From Pseudomonadota bacterium (GTDB lineage: Bacteria > Pseudomonadota > Gammaproteobacteria > Burkholderiales > Burkholderiaceae_C), in assembly GCA_021799355.1 (NCBI GenBank), contig JAJZAQ010000006.1, positions 28,879 through 92,878 on the forward strand: a stretch of 64,000 nucleotides of DNA. The letters run 5' to 3'. The notes below the pieces were generated by a model. It did not search any database. It was not told the origin of the DNA and was given only the letters and a program-made list of their open reading frames with translations. A program made the position numbers and the translations under genes. Of the stretch, positions 45,324-57,059 are shown piece after piece. How positions within the stretch are numbered: position 1 is the stretch's first letter; the number at the start of each line of letters is the position of its first letter.

Positions 45324-46958
45324 TCAGCGTGTCTTGCCCGTCAACGCGATCATTTCGCGTGCTTCCTGCGGCTCGGGCAGACCGCTGGCCACCGCCAGCG
45401 CCATGATGCCCAGGCTGATGATCACGACCACCACCATGCCCTGGTAGAACGTCAGCAGCCCGGTGCCGCCGATCAGCGCTTTCGGCCCGAGATACGTCAC
45501 CAGCCACATGGCGAAAAAATACGGCGCCAGCCACCACGCTCCCTTCCATTGCAGATGGCCGAGCCTGCCGCCATGCGTGGCCGCCTGATACAGCACGAAC
45601 AGCAGAAAAATCACCGCCAGGCCGCCGAACAGAAAGTCGTCGGTGCCGGCGCCCGACCAGTAGATGATGAAATTGGAGACGATGAACGCCAGCGGCGCCC
45701 ACAGCCCGGCTCCGCGCAGGGTGTAAGGCCGCGGATAACTGCCCAGAGGCAGGCTGCGGCGCAAGGTCATCAGCGCCACCGGGCCGATGCCGTAACCCAG
45801 CACCGTGGCCGAAGAAATGAAGGTCACGATTTTCTGCCACGACGGAAACGGCAGGAAAAACAAAATGCCGACGATCCATGTGATCCACAGGCCTGTGGAC
45901 GGCGCGCCGTTTTTGTTCAGTTTCGCGAACCACGGCGCGGCCAGACCGTCCTTGCCCGTGGCGTAAACCACGCGCGCCGTGGTGCCGCCGTACACCAGCC
46001 CCGTTCCGGCGGGAGACACGACGGCATCGATATACAGCAGCACCGCCAGCCAGCTCATGCCCAGCAGCATCGCCAGCCCGGCGAACGGCCCGGACACGCC
46101 GGTGAAATGCAGCTTGTCCCACCCCTGGGCGATGTCCGCCGGACTGACCGCGCCGACCAGCGCCACCTCCAGCAGGACAAAAATCGCCCCGGCGATGAGC
46201 ACGGAGCCGATGATGGCGATGGGCACGTCGCGCTGCGGATTTTTCGCCTCGCCCGACAGTTCGATGGCCTGACGAAAACCAAGGTAGCTGAACACGATGC
46301 CCGAGGTGGCGATGGCCGCGATCGTGCCCTTGGCCCCGAAGGGCGCAAACCCCTGCGCGGTGAAGTTGCCCGCATGGAACGACGCCAGCATCAGCGCGAC
46401 GATGGTCAGCACCGGGATGATGAGTTTCCAGATCATCAGCGTATTGCCCAGCCGCAGCAGGGCGCGCACCCCCCAGGCGTTGATGAGGATGAACGCACCG
46501 AGCAGGGCGATGCTGACGACCATGCCCTCGTCGGTGAGCAGCGAAGTCTTGGTATCGACCATGCCCGGCAGGTAGTTGTTGGCATAGGTCACCACGGCCA
46601 GCACTTCGGCGGGAGCGACGGTGACGTAGCCGAGAAACACCACCCAGCTGACCACTGCCGCGGCCAGGTGACCGTGACTGAGCTTGGGAAAGGTGATGAC
46701 CGCGCCCATGCCGGGAAACGCGCTGGTCAGCTCGGCATTGACGAACGCCAGCACCAGGATGGCTGCGCCACCGATGGCCCAGGACAGAATGCTCGCCGGC
46801 CCGGCCTGGGTGGCCGCGGTCAGCGGGGCGAACAGCCAGCCCGAGCCGATGATGGCCGTCAGACTGGCGAACAACAGGCTCCAGATCCCCGCCGCTTTGC
46901 GGATGCCGTGCCCTGAAGCGGCTGTTTCGCCCGCCGCCGGCATGTGAACGCTTGCCAT
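45324..46958 (-). CDS. APC-superfamily amino acid permease
   Basis: This 544-residue protein has about 12 membrane helices, starting [20 protein letters not shown], which contains the APC-type GSGWL substrate loop. A second conserved part is [20 protein letters not shown]. It resembles aspartate- or glutamate-type proton symporters, but the substrate is not certain. The ATG at 46958 follows AAGGAG. The roughly 200 bp upstream, before the divergent LOG gene, carries no other gene. Confidence 0.87.
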   Translation of the reverse strand: MASVHMPAAGETAASGHGIRKAAGIWSLLFASLTAIIGSGWLFAPLTAATQAGPASILSWAIGGAAILVLAFVNAELTSAFPGMGAVITFPKLSHGHLAAAVVSWVVFLGYVTVAPAEVLAVVTYANNYLPGMVDTKTSLLTDEGMVVSIALLGAFILINAWGVRALLRLGNTLMIWKLIIPVLTIVALMLASFHAGNFTAQGFAPFGAKGTIAAIATSGIVFSYLGFRQAIELSGEAKNPQRDVPIAIIGSVLIAGAIFVLLEVALVGAVSPADIAQGWDKLHFTGVSGPFAGLAMLLGMSWLAVLLYIDAVVSPAGTGLVYGGTTARVVYATGKDGLAAPWFAKLNKNGAPSTGLWITWIVGILFFLPFPSWQKIVTFISSATVLGYGIGPVALMTLRRSLPLGSYPRPYTLRGAGLWAPLAFIVSNFIIYWSGAGTDDFLFGGLAVIFLLFVLYQAATHGGRLGHLQWKGAWWLAPYFFAMWLVTYLGPKALIGGTGLLTFYQGMVVVVIISLGIMALAVASGLPEPQEAREMIALTGKTR

Positions 46959-47163
46959 GTCGTGCTCCTTCGAGAATGCCCCGGGCCGCCCCGCTGGCGC
47001 GGCCGGGTGTTTCCGTGAACAGGATTTTTGATGTCTGCTTTTTAGGTGCTTTTGCCTGACATGGCCGTGTGCAAACGTAACCATCGCGCCGCAGCGACAC
47101 ATCTCTTTTCCGCTGATTCCAGGCGCATGCCGCGCCGACACGCCGATTCGCTATGCTTGCCGC

Positions 47164-48087
47164 ATGAACAAACAACGTGTCTTGCGCCATCAACGCAACC
47201 ATCTGATCGACCGCAACTTCCCCAGCGCCGGAGAAGATGCCGCCATCGTCGCCGTCGAGCCGTCGCCCTACGACCGCCCCGGCAGCAGTTACAAGCTGGC
47301 GTTCACCGATACCGACTTCATCCTGCGCGAAGACATGCGACCGGTGCGGCTGCAGCTCGAACTCCTCAAGCCCGAGCTGATCCAGACCGAGCACGGCATC
47401 GAATCGACCATCGTGATTTTCGGCAGCGCGCGCATCCTGCCGCGCGACGTGGCCGAGCAGCGGCTGGCGCAGGCGCAGCGCGACGGCGATGCCAAAGCCG
47501 TGCGCCGCGCGCAAATGCAGCTCGACATGTCGCACTACTACGAAGAAGCGCGGCGCTTCGCCAGCCTGGTCACCCGCGCCACCTGCGACGCCGACACCCC
47601 GCTGGTGGTCACCACCGGCGGCGGCCCGGGCATCATGGAAGCAGGCAACCGCGGCGCATACGAGGCCGGGGGCAAGAGCGTCGGGCTGAACATCGTGCTG
47701 CAGCACGAGCAGCGGCCCAACCCTTACATCACCCCCGAGCTGTGCTTCCAGTTCCACTACTTCGCGCTGCGCAAGATGCACTTTTTGATGCGCTCGGTCG
47801 CACTGGTGTGTTTTCCCGGCGGATTCGGTACGCTGGACGAGCTGTTCGAAGTGCTCACCCTGACCCAAGCGCGCAAAGTCCGCCAGCGCCCCATCCTGCT
47901 GTTTGGCGAAGCCTTCTGGCGCAAGCTCATCAACTTCGATCACCTGGTGGACACCGGCATGATTTCGCCCGAAGACGTCCACCTGTTCCACTTTGTCGAA
48001 ACCGCCGAGCAGGCCTGGAGCGTGCTCGAACAGGAGTTCTCCCGTCTCGACGCCGACACCGTGGAAACCGGCAAGGCCATGGCCTGA
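47164..48087 (+). CDS. LOG-family protein (lysine-decarboxylase-like fold)
   Basis: This 307-residue protein has the LOG signature: TTGGGPGIMEAGNRGAYEAG and CFPGGFGTLDELFEVLTL. An N-terminal extension of about 75 residues precedes the nucleotide-binding core. Short LOG proteins release free cytokinin-like bases from nucleoside monophosphates. The role of this longer bacterial class is less clear, and it is probably a nucleotide 5'-monophosphate nucleosidase. It diverges from the permease gene. Confidence 0.85.
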   Translation: MNKQRVLRHQRNHLIDRNFPSAGEDAAIVAVEPSPYDRPGSSYKLAFTDTDFILREDMRPVRLQLELLKPELIQTEHGIESTIVIFGSARILPRDVAEQRLAQAQRDGDAKAVRRAQMQLDMSHYYEEARRFASLVTRATCDADTPLVVTTGGGPGIMEAGNRGAYEAGGKSVGLNIVLQHEQRPNPYITPELCFQFHYFALRKMHFLMRSVALVCFPGGFGTLDELFEVLTLTQARKVRQRPILLFGEAFWRKLINFDHLVDTGMISPEDVHLFHFVETAEQAWSVLEQEFSRLDADTVETGKAMA

Positions 48088-48134
48088 GCAGCCAAGAACG
48101 GGCTCGCCAGCCGCCGCCGGATGGAGGAACCGCC

Positions 48135-49049
48135 ATGCCCCGACCCGTCCATCTCATCGGAGCCCCCACCGACATCGGCGCAGCCGACCGCGGCGCGTCG
48201 ATGGGCCCGGAGGCGCTGCGCGTGGCCGGCATCGACCGTGCGCTGCGCGCGCAAGGCGTGGAGGTGGTCGATCTGGGCAACCTCGGCGGCCCGCACAACC
48301 CCTGGCAGCCGCCGCGCGACGGCTACCGCCACCTGCCCGAAGTCATTGCCTGGAACACCACAGTGCACCGCGCCGTCGCTGCCGCGCTGCACGCTGGCGC
48401 CCTGCCGCTGCTGCTCGGCGGCGACCATAGCCTGGCCATCGGCTCGCTCAGCGCCGTGGCGCAACATTGCCGCGCGCAGCGTCGCAAGCTGCGCGTGCTC
48501 TGGCTGGACGCACACGCCGACTTCAACACCCACCGCGTCACGCCGACGGGCAATCTTCACGGCATGCCCGTGGCCTGTCTGTGTGGCAACGGCCCGCCGG
48601 GGTTGATCGATCTGGGCGGCGCGGCGCCACAGCTCGCCCCGTCGTGCATCCGGCAGATCGGCATCCGCAGCGTCGACCCGGACGAAAAACGGCTGGTGCA
48701 TGGCGCCGGGTTGGACGTGTTCGACATGCGTTTCATCGACGAACACGGGATGCGCGAAACCATGAACCAGGCGCTGGACGGGCTGGACGCCGACACCCAT
48801 CTGCATGTGAGCTTCGACGTCGATTTCCTCGACCCGGACATCGCTCCCGGCGTGGGCACGACGGTGCGCGGCGGGCCGACCTACCGCGAAGCGCAACTGT
48901 GCATGGAAATGATCGCCGACACCGGGCTGCTGGCCTCGCTGGACGTGGTCGAGCTCAACCCCGCGTTCGACGTGCGCAACCGCACCGCCGAAGTCGCCGT
49001 CGATCTGATCGAAAGCCTGTTCGGCAAATCCACGCTGATGCGCCGGTAA
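48135..49049 (+). CDS. rocF: Arginase
   Basis: This 304-residue manganese enzyme hydrolyses arginine to ornithine and urea. Metal ligands are in [22 protein letters not shown] and [28 protein letters not shown] matches the arginase substrate loop rather than agmatinase. The ATG follows GGAGG. It lies 47 bp downstream of the LOG gene. The adjacent amino acid permease could supply substrate, which is inference. Confidence 0.92.
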   Translation: MPRPVHLIGAPTDIGAADRGASMGPEALRVAGIDRALRAQGVEVVDLGNLGGPHNPWQPPRDGYRHLPEVIAWNTTVHRAVAAALHAGALPLLLGGDHSLAIGSLSAVAQHCRAQRRKLRVLWLDAHADFNTHRVTPTGNLHGMPVACLCGNGPPGLIDLGGAAPQLAPSCIRQIGIRSVDPDEKRLVHGAGLDVFDMRFIDEHGMRETMNQALDGLDADTHLHVSFDVDFLDPDIAPGVGTTVRGGPTYREAQLCMEMIADTGLLASLDVVELNPAFDVRNRTAEVAVDLIESLFGKSTLMRR

Positions 49050-49081
49050 GGCGGCGCGCATCGCGCTGCGACAATGGCGCC

Positions 49082-50929
49082 ATGCCGAAGAAGTTCGCCA
49101 CCGCCCTGGACGCGCTGCAGCATGTCTGGGGCTACCCCGCATTTCGCGGCCTGCAGGCGCAGGCCATCGACCACATCGCCGCCGGCGGCGACGCCCTGGT
49201 GCTCATGCCCACCGGCGGCGGCAAATCGCTGTGCTACCAGATCCCGGCGCTGCTGCGCGACGGCGTGGGCGTGGTCGTCTCGCCGCTGATCGCGCTGATG
49301 CAGGATCAGGTGGCGGCGCTGCGCGAACTGGGTTTGCGCGCGGCGTTTCTCAACTCCACCCTCGACGCCGGGCAGGCCCGCGACGTGCAGCGCGCCGCGC
49401 GCGCAGGCGAGCTCGACCTGCTCTACCTGGCGCCGGAGCGACTGCTCAGCGACTCCGGACTGGCGCTGCTCGCGCAGTGCCGCATCGCGCTGTTCGCCAT
49501 CGACGAAGCGCATTGCGTTTCTCAGTGGGGACACGACTTCCGCCCGGAGTACGGCCAGCTCTCCGTCCTGCGCGAACGCTGGCCGGACGTGCCGCGCGTA
49601 GCGTTGACCGCCACCGCCGACGCGCCGACGCGGCACGAAATCGTGCAGCGCCTGCTGCACGACGGCGCCGAGTTCGTCTCCAGCTTCGACCGCCCGAACA
49701 TCCGCTATCGCGTGGTGGAAAAGCGCGATGGCCGCGCGCAACTGCTGCAGTTCATCCGCAGCGAACACGCGCACGATTGCGGCGTGGTGTACTGCCTGTC
49801 GCGCACCAGCGTGGAGGAAGTGGCCGAGATGCTGTCCGCCCACGGCCTGCGCGCCCTGCCCTACCACGCCGGTCTGCCCGCGGCCACGCGCGCGGCGCAC
49901 CTGCGGCGCTTTCTCGACGAGGACGGCGTCATCATGGTGGCGACCATCGCCTTTGGCATGGGCATCGACAAGCCCGACGTGCGTTTCGTCGCCCACCTCG
50001 ACATGCCCAAGTCCATCGAAGGCTATTTCCAGGAAACCGGCCGGGCCGGGCGCGACGGCCTGCCCGCCACGGCGTGGATGGCCTACGGCCTGCAGGACGT
50101 GGTGCAGCAGCGCCGGCTGATCGAACTGTCCGACGCCGACGAGGCGTACAAGCGGCTGTCCACCGTCAAGCTCGACGCCATGCTTGCCTACGCCGAGGCG
50201 GCGGATTGCCGCCGCGTGCGACTGCTGGGCTATTTTGGCGAAACCGGCACGCCATGCGGCAACTGCGACAACTGCCTGCACCCGCCGCAACTCATCGACG
50301 CCACCGAAGCCGCACAGAAACTGCTGTCCACCATCTACCGCTGCCGCCAGGCCAGCGGCATGGGGTTTGCCGCCAGCCATCTCATCGACGTGCTGCGCGG
50401 CCGGCGCACCGACAAAACCGCGCGCCACGGCCATGAGCAGCTCTCCACCTTCGGCATCGGCGCCGACTGGAGCGAGGCCGACTGGCGGCTGCTGCTGCGC
50501 CAGCTCGTGGCGCAGCGGCTGGTCGAGGTCGATGCCGCACACTTCAACGTGCTGCACCTCACCGCCGCCAGCCGTGCCGTGCTCAAAGGCACGCAGCGCG
50601 TGCTGCTCAAACACCGCGAGCCGCAGACGGCGCGCAGACGCGGCAGCGGCGGCAGTGCATCCAGCGGCACGCGGCTGGTGATGCAGTCGCTGTCCAGCGC
50701 CGACGCTGCACTGTTTGCCCGGCTGCGCGACTGGCGTGCGGCCACCGCCCGGGAACACGGCGTGCCGGCATATGTCGTGTTCCCGGACGCGACACTGCAG
50801 GCCATCGCCATCGCGCGGCCCGACAGCCTCGATGCCCTGCGCGGCATTTCCGGCGTCGGCGACAAAAAGCGCGACACCTACGGCGCCGCGCTGCTCGCGG
50901 TCATTGCAGAATCTGCCCCTGCCGGCTGA
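49082..50929 (+). CDS. recQ: ATP-dependent DNA helicase RecQ
   Basis: This 615-residue 3'-5' helicase has motif [16 protein letters not shown] (about residues 41-55), the DEAH-type box [20 protein letters not shown] and motif [16 protein letters not shown]. The zinc-binding cysteines lie in [10 protein letters not shown] with an upstream Cys in [14 protein letters not shown]. The C-terminus has an HRDC domain (about 540-610, [16 protein letters not shown]). It acts in recombination repair and replication-fork processing. It lies 32 bp after rocF. Confidence 0.95.
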   Translation: MPKKFATALDALQHVWGYPAFRGLQAQAIDHIAAGGDALVLMPTGGGKSLCYQIPALLRDGVGVVVSPLIALMQDQVAALRELGLRAAFLNSTLDAGQARDVQRAARAGELDLLYLAPERLLSDSGLALLAQCRIALFAIDEAHCVSQWGHDFRPEYGQLSVLRERWPDVPRVALTATADAPTRHEIVQRLLHDGAEFVSSFDRPNIRYRVVEKRDGRAQLLQFIRSEHAHDCGVVYCLSRTSVEEVAEMLSAHGLRALPYHAGLPAATRAAHLRRFLDEDGVIMVATIAFGMGIDKPDVRFVAHLDMPKSIEGYFQETGRAGRDGLPATAWMAYGLQDVVQQRRLIELSDADEAYKRLSTVKLDAMLAYAEAADCRRVRLLGYFGETGTPCGNCDNCLHPPQLIDATEAAQKLLSTIYRCRQASGMGFAASHLIDVLRGRRTDKTARHGHEQLSTFGIGADWSEADWRLLLRQLVAQRLVEVDAAHFNVLHLTAASRAVLKGTQRVLLKHREPQTARRRGSGGSASSGTRLVMQSLSSADAALFARLRDWRAATAREHGVPAYVVFPDATLQAIAIARPDSLDALRGISGVGDKKRDTYGAALLAVIAESAPAG

Positions 50930-50967
50930 CGGTGCTGCGCCGGCACCATCGCCCGGCTGCAGGGGCC

Positions 50968-51477
50968 TCAGGGAAACGCCGGGATGTCGGTGTCCATGCC
51001 CTCGGAGGCCACATTCGGACAGCAGGCCTTGGCGCGGTCGAGGATGGCCTGCACCTGTTCCTGCGCCACGTCGGCCATGACCAGCACCTGCCCTGCGGCG
51101 ATGGCGTCCTTGAAACGGGTCAGACGCGTGCTGTCCACGCTCACGCCGACCAGACTGCTGGCCCAACCACCGACGAGCGCGCCGGCTGCCGCCAGCGCAA
51201 TGACCAAGCCGCCTGCCGGAATGATCGCCATGCCCGGCAGCGCCACGGCGATCAACCCGGCGATCAGCCCGGTGGTGCCCCCAGCGGCGGCGCCGCGCTC
51301 GATGGCCGGGATCAGGTCGGAACGCTGGGCGACGCCGGCCTCGGGCAGATCGCCCAGCGGCGTGCCCTCACGCGCCAGCACGTGAATGTGCTTGTCGGGG
51401 ATGTGGGCGAGCAGCAGGCTGTCGACCAAAGCGTGTGCGCTTTGCACATCAGGGGCGAGAAAAAAGAGTCTGCGCAT
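50968..51477 (-). CDS. Unknown protein with a glycine-rich membrane segment (DUF1269-like)
   Basis: This 169-residue protein has an N-terminal alpha/beta stretch (MRRLFFLAPDVQSAHALVDS). Two hydrophobic Gly/Ala-rich segments follow (about residues 63-105, GGTTGLIAGLIAVALPGMAI), resembling glycine-zipper membrane hairpins. The C-terminal soluble part contains VEEVQAIL-like VAQEQVQAILDRAKACCPN. Its overall plan resembles DUF1269-type proteins. The function is unknown. It is convergent with recQ. Confidence 0.7.
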   Translation of the reverse strand: MRRLFFLAPDVQSAHALVDSLLLAHIPDKHIHVLAREGTPLGDLPEAGVAQRSDLIPAIERGAAAGGTTGLIAGLIAVALPGMAIIPAGGLVIALAAAGALVGGWASSLVGVSVDSTRLTRFKDAIAAGQVLVMADVAQEQVQAILDRAKACCPNVASEGMDTDIPAFP

Positions 51478-51662
51478 CGGAGTCTCCTGGTTGATTCGCC
51501 AATGATCGAACCCTGGCCTTCATTTCTGAAAACCAGCGCCAAGGCGAAGCCTAGGCCGGCGCTGTGAAATTGGATTCAGGGTTTTAACGGAGGCAAGCGG
51601 TTTTTTCTCACGATGGGCGCCGCTGCGCTGTCGCCCGCGCCCGGTTTGGGCTACAGTTCGAC

Positions 51663-51678
51663 TTGACGTATACGTCAA
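51663..51678. promoter_or_regulatory. 16-bp perfect palindrome upstream of icmF
   Basis: TTGACGTATACGTCAA is perfectly self-complementary and ends 47 bp before the icmF ATG. Its left half doubles as a TTGACG -35-like hexamer. Such TTGACGT-type dyads resemble operators of regulators of branched-chain acyl-CoA catabolism (LiuR-like MerR proteins). No regulator gene is adjacent. Confidence 0.6.
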
Positions 51679-51725
51679 TCGATCACACCACGGCGCGATG
51701 CACGCCGTGTCCCAAGGAGACCGCG

Positions 51726-54700
51726 ATGACCGACCTGTCCGAAGCCAGGATGCTGGCTGCCTACCGTCCGCAACAGCGGCTGCGTTTCGTCACCGCCGCC
51801 TCGCTGTTCGACGGCCACGACGCCGCGATCAACATCATGCGCCGCATCCTCATCAGCATGGGTGCGGAAGTCATCCATCTCGGACACAACCGCGCGGTCG
51901 ACGACATCGTCACCGCGGCGATCCAGGAAGACGTGCACGGCATCGCCGTGTCCAGCTACCAGGGCGGGCATGTCGAATTTTTCCGCTACATGATCGACCG
52001 CCTGCGCGCCGAGGGTGCAGGACACATCCAGGTGTTCGGCGGTGGCGGCGGAGTCATCGTCGCCGACGAAATCAACGCGCTGCAGGACTACGGCGTGGCG
52101 CGCATTTACAGCCCGGAAGACGGCCAGGCGCTGGGGCTGCAGGGCATGATCGGCGACATGCTCAGACGCGCCGACCATCCGCTGCCGCCGCTGCCGGCGC
52201 TGCCCACCCCGCAGGCGCTGCAGCACGACGGCACGCTCTCGCGCCTCATCACCCAGCTCGAAAACGGCGCGGCAGACAGCGCGCTGCTGCGTGAGTTGCA
52301 CGCCAGCGCCGAGGCCGCGCACGGCGTGGTGCTGGGCGTGACCGGTACCGGCGGCGCGGGCAAGAGCAGTCTGGTCGATGAGTTGATCCGCCGCATCCGC
52401 CTGGACCAGGACGACCGGCTGCGCATCGCCGTCATCAGCATCGACCCGTCGCGGCGCAAAAGCGGCGGTGCGCTGCTGGGCGACCGCATCCGCATGAACG
52501 CCATCGGCCCCTGGCAGTCTGCAGCCGGCACGCGCGGCGACCCATCGCCGCAGACCTCGCGCAGCCGCGTGTTCATGCGCAGCCTGGCCACGCGTGAGGC
52601 GGGAAGTGAAATCAGCAAGGCCCTGCCCGAAGTCATCGCGGCGTGCAAAACCGCGGGGTTCGACCTGATCGTCGTCGAAACCTCGGGGATCGGCCAGGGC
52701 GACGCCGCCATCGTGCCGCACGCCGACCTCAGCCTGTACGTCATGACCCCCGAATTCGGCGCCGCCAGCCAGCTCGAAAAAATCGACATGCTCGATTTCG
52801 CCGATTTCGTCGCCATCAACAAATTCGACCGCAAAGGGGCGAAAGACGCGCTGCGCGACGTCGCCAAGCAACTGCAGCGCAACCGCGAAGCCTGGACCAC
52901 GCCGCCCGATGCCCTGCCGGTGTTCGGCACCATGGCCAGCCGCTTCAACGACGATGGCGTCACCGCGCTGTACCAGGCGATCAAGCCGCGGCTGGCCGAA
53001 CACGGCCTGACGCTGCAGCCGGGGCGTCTGCCGGCCGTGACCACCCGCCACAGCACGCACCAGACGCCGATCGTGCCGAGCGAACGCAGTCGCTATCTGG
53101 CGGACATCGCGCAGACCGTGCGTGCCTATCACCGCAACACGCTGGCGCAGGTCGAACTGGCGCGGCAGGCGCAGCAATTGCGCGAAGCCGCCCGCATGCT
53201 GCGCGCCGCCAAGCCGCTCAAACCCAGCGCCGCCGAGGCCGCCGAGGAACTGGCGCAGCAGCGCGAACAGGCCATGCAGCCCGCCGCGCGCAAGCTGCTG
53301 GCGATGTGGCCGGACATGCAGAAGGCGTATGCCGGCGACGAATACGTGGTGAAAATCCGCGACAAGGAAATCCGCACCGCGCTGACGCACACCACGCTGT
53401 CGGGCAACAAAATCCGCAAGGTCGTGTTGCCGAAGTACGAAGACCACGGCGAGCTGCTGAAGTGGCTGATGCGCGAAAACGTGCCGGGCAGCTTTCCGTT
53501 CACCGCGGGCGTGTTTGCGTTCAAGCGCGAAAACGAAGACCCCACGCGCATGTTCGCCGGCGAGGGCGACCCGTTTCGCACCAACCGCCGCTTCAAGCTG
53601 CTCAGCGAAGGCATGCCGGCCAAGCGGCTGTCCACCGCGTTCGACTCGGTCACCCTCTACGGCGCCGACCCCGACCGGCGGCCCGACATTTACGGCAAGG
53701 TCGGCAACTCGGGCGTGAGCGTGGCCACGCTCGACGACATGAAGGCGCTGTACGACGGCTTCGACCTGTGCGACCCCGCGACTTCGGTGAGCATGACCAT
53801 CAACGGCCCGGCGCCCACCATTCTCGCGATGTTCCTCAACACCGCGATCGACCAGCAACTCGACAAATTCCGCGCCGACAACGGTCGCGAGCCGACCGAC
53901 GACGAGGCCGCCAAGATCCGCGCCTGGGTGCTGGAAAACGTGCGCGGCACGGTGCAGGCCGACATCCTCAAGGAAGACCAGGGGCAGAACACCTGCATTT
54001 TCTCCACCGAGTTTTCGCTCAAGGTAATGGGCGACATTCAGGAGTACTTCGTTCACCACAAGGTGCGCAATTTCTACTCGGTGTCGATCTCCGGCTACCA
54101 CATCGCCGAGGCTGGTGCCAACCCGATCAGCCAGCTCGCCTTCACCCTGGCCAACGGCTTCACCTTTGTCGAGGCGTATCTGGCGCGCGGCATGCACATC
54201 GACGACTTCGCGCCCAATCTGAGCTTCTTTTTCAGCAACGGCATGGACCCGGAATACAGCGTGCTCGGCCGTGTGGCGCGGCGCATCTGGGCGGTGGCGA
54301 TGCGCGACAGATACGGCGCCAACGAGCGCAGCCAGAAGCTCAAATACCACATTCAAACCAGCGGCCGCAGCCTGCATGCGCAGGAAATCCAGTTCAACGA
54401 CATTCGCACGACGTTGCAGGCGCTGATCGCGATTTACGACAACTGCAACAGCCTGCACACCAACGCGTTTGACGAGGCGATCACCACGCCGACCGAAGAC
54501 AGTGTGCGCCGCGCGCTGGCGATCCAGCTCATCATCAACCGCGAGTGGGGGCTGGCCAAGTGCGAGAACCCGAACCAAGGCGCGTTCATCATCGACGAAC
54601 TGACCGACTTGGTGGAAGAGGCGGTGCTCAAGGAATTCGAGGCAATCGCCGACCGCGGCGGGGTGCTCGGGGCGATGGAAACCGGCTACCAGCGCAGCAA

Positions 54701-55043
54701 AATCCAGGAGGAAAGCCTGCACTACGAAATGCTCAAGCACACCGGCGAGCTGCCGATCATCGGCGTCAACACCTTCCGCAACCCGCATGGCGACCCGGTG
54801 CCGGCCAAGCTGGAACTCGCGCGCTCGACCGACGAGGAAAAAGAGTCGCAGCTGCGGCGGCTGGCCGACTTCCACGCCCGCCACGCCAGCGAAGCGCCGG
54901 CGATGCTGCAGCGGCTGCGCGAAGCGGTGCTACACGGGCGGAATGTGTTTGAGGTGCTGATGGACGCGGTGCGGGTGTGCAGCTTGGGGCAGATCACCGG
55001 CGCGCTGTTCGAGGTGGGCGGGCAGTACCGCCGCAGCATGTGA
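51726..55043 (+). CDS. icmF: Fused isobutyryl-CoA mutase (IcmF): B12 domain, G-protein chaperone and mutase in one chain
   Basis: This 1105-residue adenosylcobalamin enzyme interconverts isobutyryl-CoA and n-butyryl-CoA or related branched acyl-CoAs. It has a B12-binding domain first (about residues 17-145) with [10 protein letters not shown] and SSYQGGH, then GGGGGVI. The MeaI-type GTPase comes next, with Walker [15 protein letters not shown] (about 206-219) and NKFDRKG. The acyl-CoA mutase barrel is from about 550 to the end ([20 protein letters not shown]). The ATG follows AAGGAG. The fusion order is that of IcmF, not of methylmalonyl-CoA mutase. The exact substrate needs biochemical proof. 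Confidence 0.93.
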   Translation: MTDLSEARMLAAYRPQQRLRFVTAASLFDGHDAAINIMRRILISMGAEVIHLGHNRAVDDIVTAAIQEDVHGIAVSSYQGGHVEFFRYMIDRLRAEGAGHIQVFGGGGGVIVADEINALQDYGVARIYSPEDGQALGLQGMIGDMLRRADHPLPPLPALPTPQALQHDGTLSRLITQLENGAADSALLRELHASAEAAHGVVLGVTGTGGAGKSSLVDELIRRIRLDQDDRLRIAVISIDPSRRKSGGALLGDRIRMNAIGPWQSAAGTRGDPSPQTSRSRVFMRSLATREAGSEISKALPEVIAACKTAGFDLIVVETSGIGQGDAAIVPHADLSLYVMTPEFGAASQLEKIDMLDFADFVAINKFDRKGAKDALRDVAKQLQRNREAWTTPPDALPVFGTMASRFNDDGVTALYQAIKPRLAEHGLTLQPGRLPAVTTRHSTHQTPIVPSERSRYLADIAQTVRAYHRNTLAQVELARQAQQLREAARMLRAAKPLKPSAAEAAEELAQQREQAMQPAARKLLAMWPDMQKAYAGDEYVVKIRDKEIRTALTHTTLSGNKIRKVVLPKYEDHGELLKWLMRENVPGSFPFTAGVFAFKRENEDPTRMFAGEGDPFRTNRRFKLLSEGMPAKRLSTAFDSVTLYGADPDRRPDIYGKVGNSGVSVATLDDMKALYDGFDLCDPATSVSMTINGPAPTILAMFLNTAIDQQLDKFRADNGREPTDDEAAKIRAWVLENVRGTVQADILKEDQGQNTCIFSTEFSLKVMGDIQEYFVHHKVRNFYSVSISGYHIAEAGANPISQLAFTLANGFTFVEAYLARGMHIDDFAPNLSFFFSNGMDPEYSVLGRVARRIWAVAMRDRYGANERSQKLKYHIQTSGRSLHAQEIQFNDIRTTLQALIAIYDNCNSLHTNAFDEAITTPTEDSVRRALAIQLIINREWGLAKCENPNQGAFIIDELTDLVEEAVLKEFEAIADRGGVLGAMETGYQRSKIQEESLHYEMLKHTGELPIIGVNTFRNPHGDPVPAKLELARSTDEEKESQLRRLADFHARHASEAPAMLQRLREAVLHGRNVFEVLMDAVRVCSLGQITGALFEVGGQYRRSM

Positions 55044-55155
55044 GGTGACGGCGAGGCCGGCGCGCGTCGCCGGTCACGCGCATTCCCCGTCCCGCCTATC
55101 ATTCACAACATGCCTGCCGCATCCGCGGCGGGCTTTTTGATTTTCCGTCCCTGCC

Positions 55156-56118
55156 GTGTCTGCTCCCGCCCGTTCGCTGCGCGCCGCCGCATTGATGCTG
55201 CTGGCCTCGTTCATCTGGGGCACGGCCTTTGTCGCACAGACTTTGAGCATCGGCACCGTCGGTGCTTTCACCTTCACCGGGCTGCGCTTTTTGCTCGGGG
55301 CGGCGGTCGTCGGTGCTTGGCTGGCGCTGCGCGGCATCGCGCCGTTCACCCCGACCGCCGGGCACGCGCCGGCGCGGCTGCTGTGGCGGCACGGGGCGAT
55401 GCTCGGCGCGGTGGTCGCGGTGTCGATTTCGCTGCAGCAGATCGGGCTGGAATCGACGACGGTAGCCAACGCCGGGTTCATCAGCTCGCTGTATGTGATC
55501 CTCGTGCCCTTCCTCGGCCTTGCGCTGCGGCACCACGGCCCGCTGGCCCCGGGCATCTGGGCGAGCAGCGTGCTGGCGCTGGTCGGCATGTATCTGCTGA
55601 GCGTGCGCGGAGACTTTCACGTGCGCCACGGCGACTGGCTGGAGCTGGCCGGCGCGCTGTTCATCAGCGTGCAAATCCTGATGCTCGGCCGCTGGGCGCC
55701 GCGGCACGAGCCGCTGCAGCTCGCACTGGTGCAGTTTCTGGTCTGCGGCATGCTGGCGCTGGCGGCGGGGCTGGTGGTCGAACCGATCAGCGTAGGCGCG
55801 CTGGTCGACGGTCTGCTGCCGATCGCTTACGGCGGCGTGCTGTCGGTAGGCATTGCCTACACCCTGCAGGTGGTCGCGCAGCGCGACGCCAACCCCGCCC
55901 ACGCTGCGGTGATTTTCAGCATGGAAGGCGTGTTCGCGGCGCTGGCGGCGTGGCTCGTGCTTGACCAGCGGCTCGATGCGCGGGCGCTCGCCGGCTGCGC
56001 CTTGGTGTTTGCCGGGCTGGTGCTGTCGCAACTGCCGCGGCGCGCCCTCACCCGCTCGCTGCTCGCCAGCTGGGGCTGGCTGCGCGGCCGTCGCGCGGCG
56101 GCGTCCGACCCGGCATGA
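55156..56118 (+). CDS. EamA/DMT-family transporter
   Basis: This 320-residue protein has ten predicted membrane helices in two EamA repeats (the first starts [17 protein letters not shown]). The repeats are centred on [18 protein letters not shown] and on the second-half motif [19 protein letters not shown]. Members export amino acids, purines or drugs; the substrate is unknown. The stop overlaps the next gene by ATGA. Confidence 0.88.
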   Translation: MSAPARSLRAAALMLLASFIWGTAFVAQTLSIGTVGAFTFTGLRFLLGAAVVGAWLALRGIAPFTPTAGHAPARLLWRHGAMLGAVVAVSISLQQIGLESTTVANAGFISSLYVILVPFLGLALRHHGPLAPGIWASSVLALVGMYLLSVRGDFHVRHGDWLELAGALFISVQILMLGRWAPRHEPLQLALVQFLVCGMLALAAGLVVEPISVGALVDGLLPIAYGGVLSVGIAYTLQVVAQRDANPAHAAVIFSMEGVFAALAAWLVLDQRLDARALAGCALVFAGLVLSQLPRRALTRSLLASWGWLRGRRAAASDPA

Positions 56119-57011
56119 ACGCCTCGAACCCCTGGACCAAGGCCGCGCGCAATCGGCGCACGGGCGACGCGCCAGCGCCCGAACGCGGCAATGCACCGTC
56201 GGCCCCGGCCACTGCAGCGAAAGCGGACGCGGCGATGGTCCGCCTGTCCAAGCGCATGGCCGATCTGGGGCTGGCATCGCGGCGTGAAGCCGACGACTGG
56301 ATCGGCCGCGGCTGGGTGCAGGTGGACGGCGCGGTCGCGACGCTCGGCAGCAAGGTCGCTGCCGACCTGCCCGCCGCACGCATTCAGGTGACGGGCGCGG
56401 CGCGGCGCGAACAGGCCGCGCAGGTGACCATCCTGTTGCACAAACCGCTGGGCTATGTGAGCGCGCAGGCCGAGGACGGCCACACCCCGGCCATTACGCT
56501 GATCCGCGCGGAAAACCGCTGGGCGCAGTGCACCGCGCCGTTGCGCTTCACCCCGGCGCAGCTACGGCAGCTGGCCGTCGCCGGGCGGCTGGACAGCGAT
56601 TCCACCGGGCTGCTGGTGTTCACCCAGGACGGGCGCATCGCCCGGCAGCTCATCGGCGAGGACAGCACGGTGGAAAAGGAATACCTGGTGCGCGTCTGCC
56701 TGGCCGCCGCCCCGCCCAGACAGGCCGCGGCGCAGGACGTGCAGGCGGCTTTGCCCGCCGACAGGCTCGCACTGCTGCGTCACGGCCTGTGGCTCGACGG
56801 CCAACCGCTCAAGCCCGCGCAGGTCGAGTGGGTCAACCCGCAGCAGTTGCGCTTTGTGCTGCGTGAAGGCAAAAAGCGCCAGATCCGCCGCATGTGCGAG
56901 CTCGTCGGGCTACGCGTCACCGCGCTCAAGCGGGTGCGCATCGGGCAGGTACGTCTGGGTGCGCTGCCGCCCGGCACCTGGCGCTATCTGCGCGACGACG
57001 AGCGGTTCTGA
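56115..57011 (+). CDS. RluF-like rRNA pseudouridine synthase
   Basis: This 298-residue protein has a 40-residue basic, Pro-rich leader. An S4 RNA-binding domain follows (about residues 43-90, [20 protein letters not shown]). The RsuA/RluF catalytic domain has the active aspartate in [18 protein letters not shown]. The C-terminal motif is [20 protein letters not shown]. It is most like RluF, which modifies U2604 of 23S rRNA. It overlaps the transporter gene by ATGA. Confidence 0.88.
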   Translation: MNASNPWTKAARNRRTGDAPAPERGNAPSAPATAAKADAAMVRLSKRMADLGLASRREADDWIGRGWVQVDGAVATLGSKVAADLPAARIQVTGAARREQAAQVTILLHKPLGYVSAQAEDGHTPAITLIRAENRWAQCTAPLRFTPAQLRQLAVAGRLDSDSTGLLVFTQDGRIARQLIGEDSTVEKEYLVRVCLAAAPPRQAAAQDVQAALPADRLALLRHGLWLDGQPLKPAQVEWVNPQQLRFVLREGKKRQIRRMCELVGLRVTALKRVRIGQVRLGALPPGTWRYLRDDERF

Positions 57012-57059
57012 CCCCGCGCCTGACACAACCCGGTCACCGCTGCGTGGTATCAACGCGGC

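Noticed and set aside
51675..54884. Open frame of 1069 codons antisense to icmF
   Set aside because: It lies entirely within icmF or its promoter, has no ribosome-binding site or family motifs, and its His/Val/Arg-rich composition is what the complement of GC-rich codons gives.
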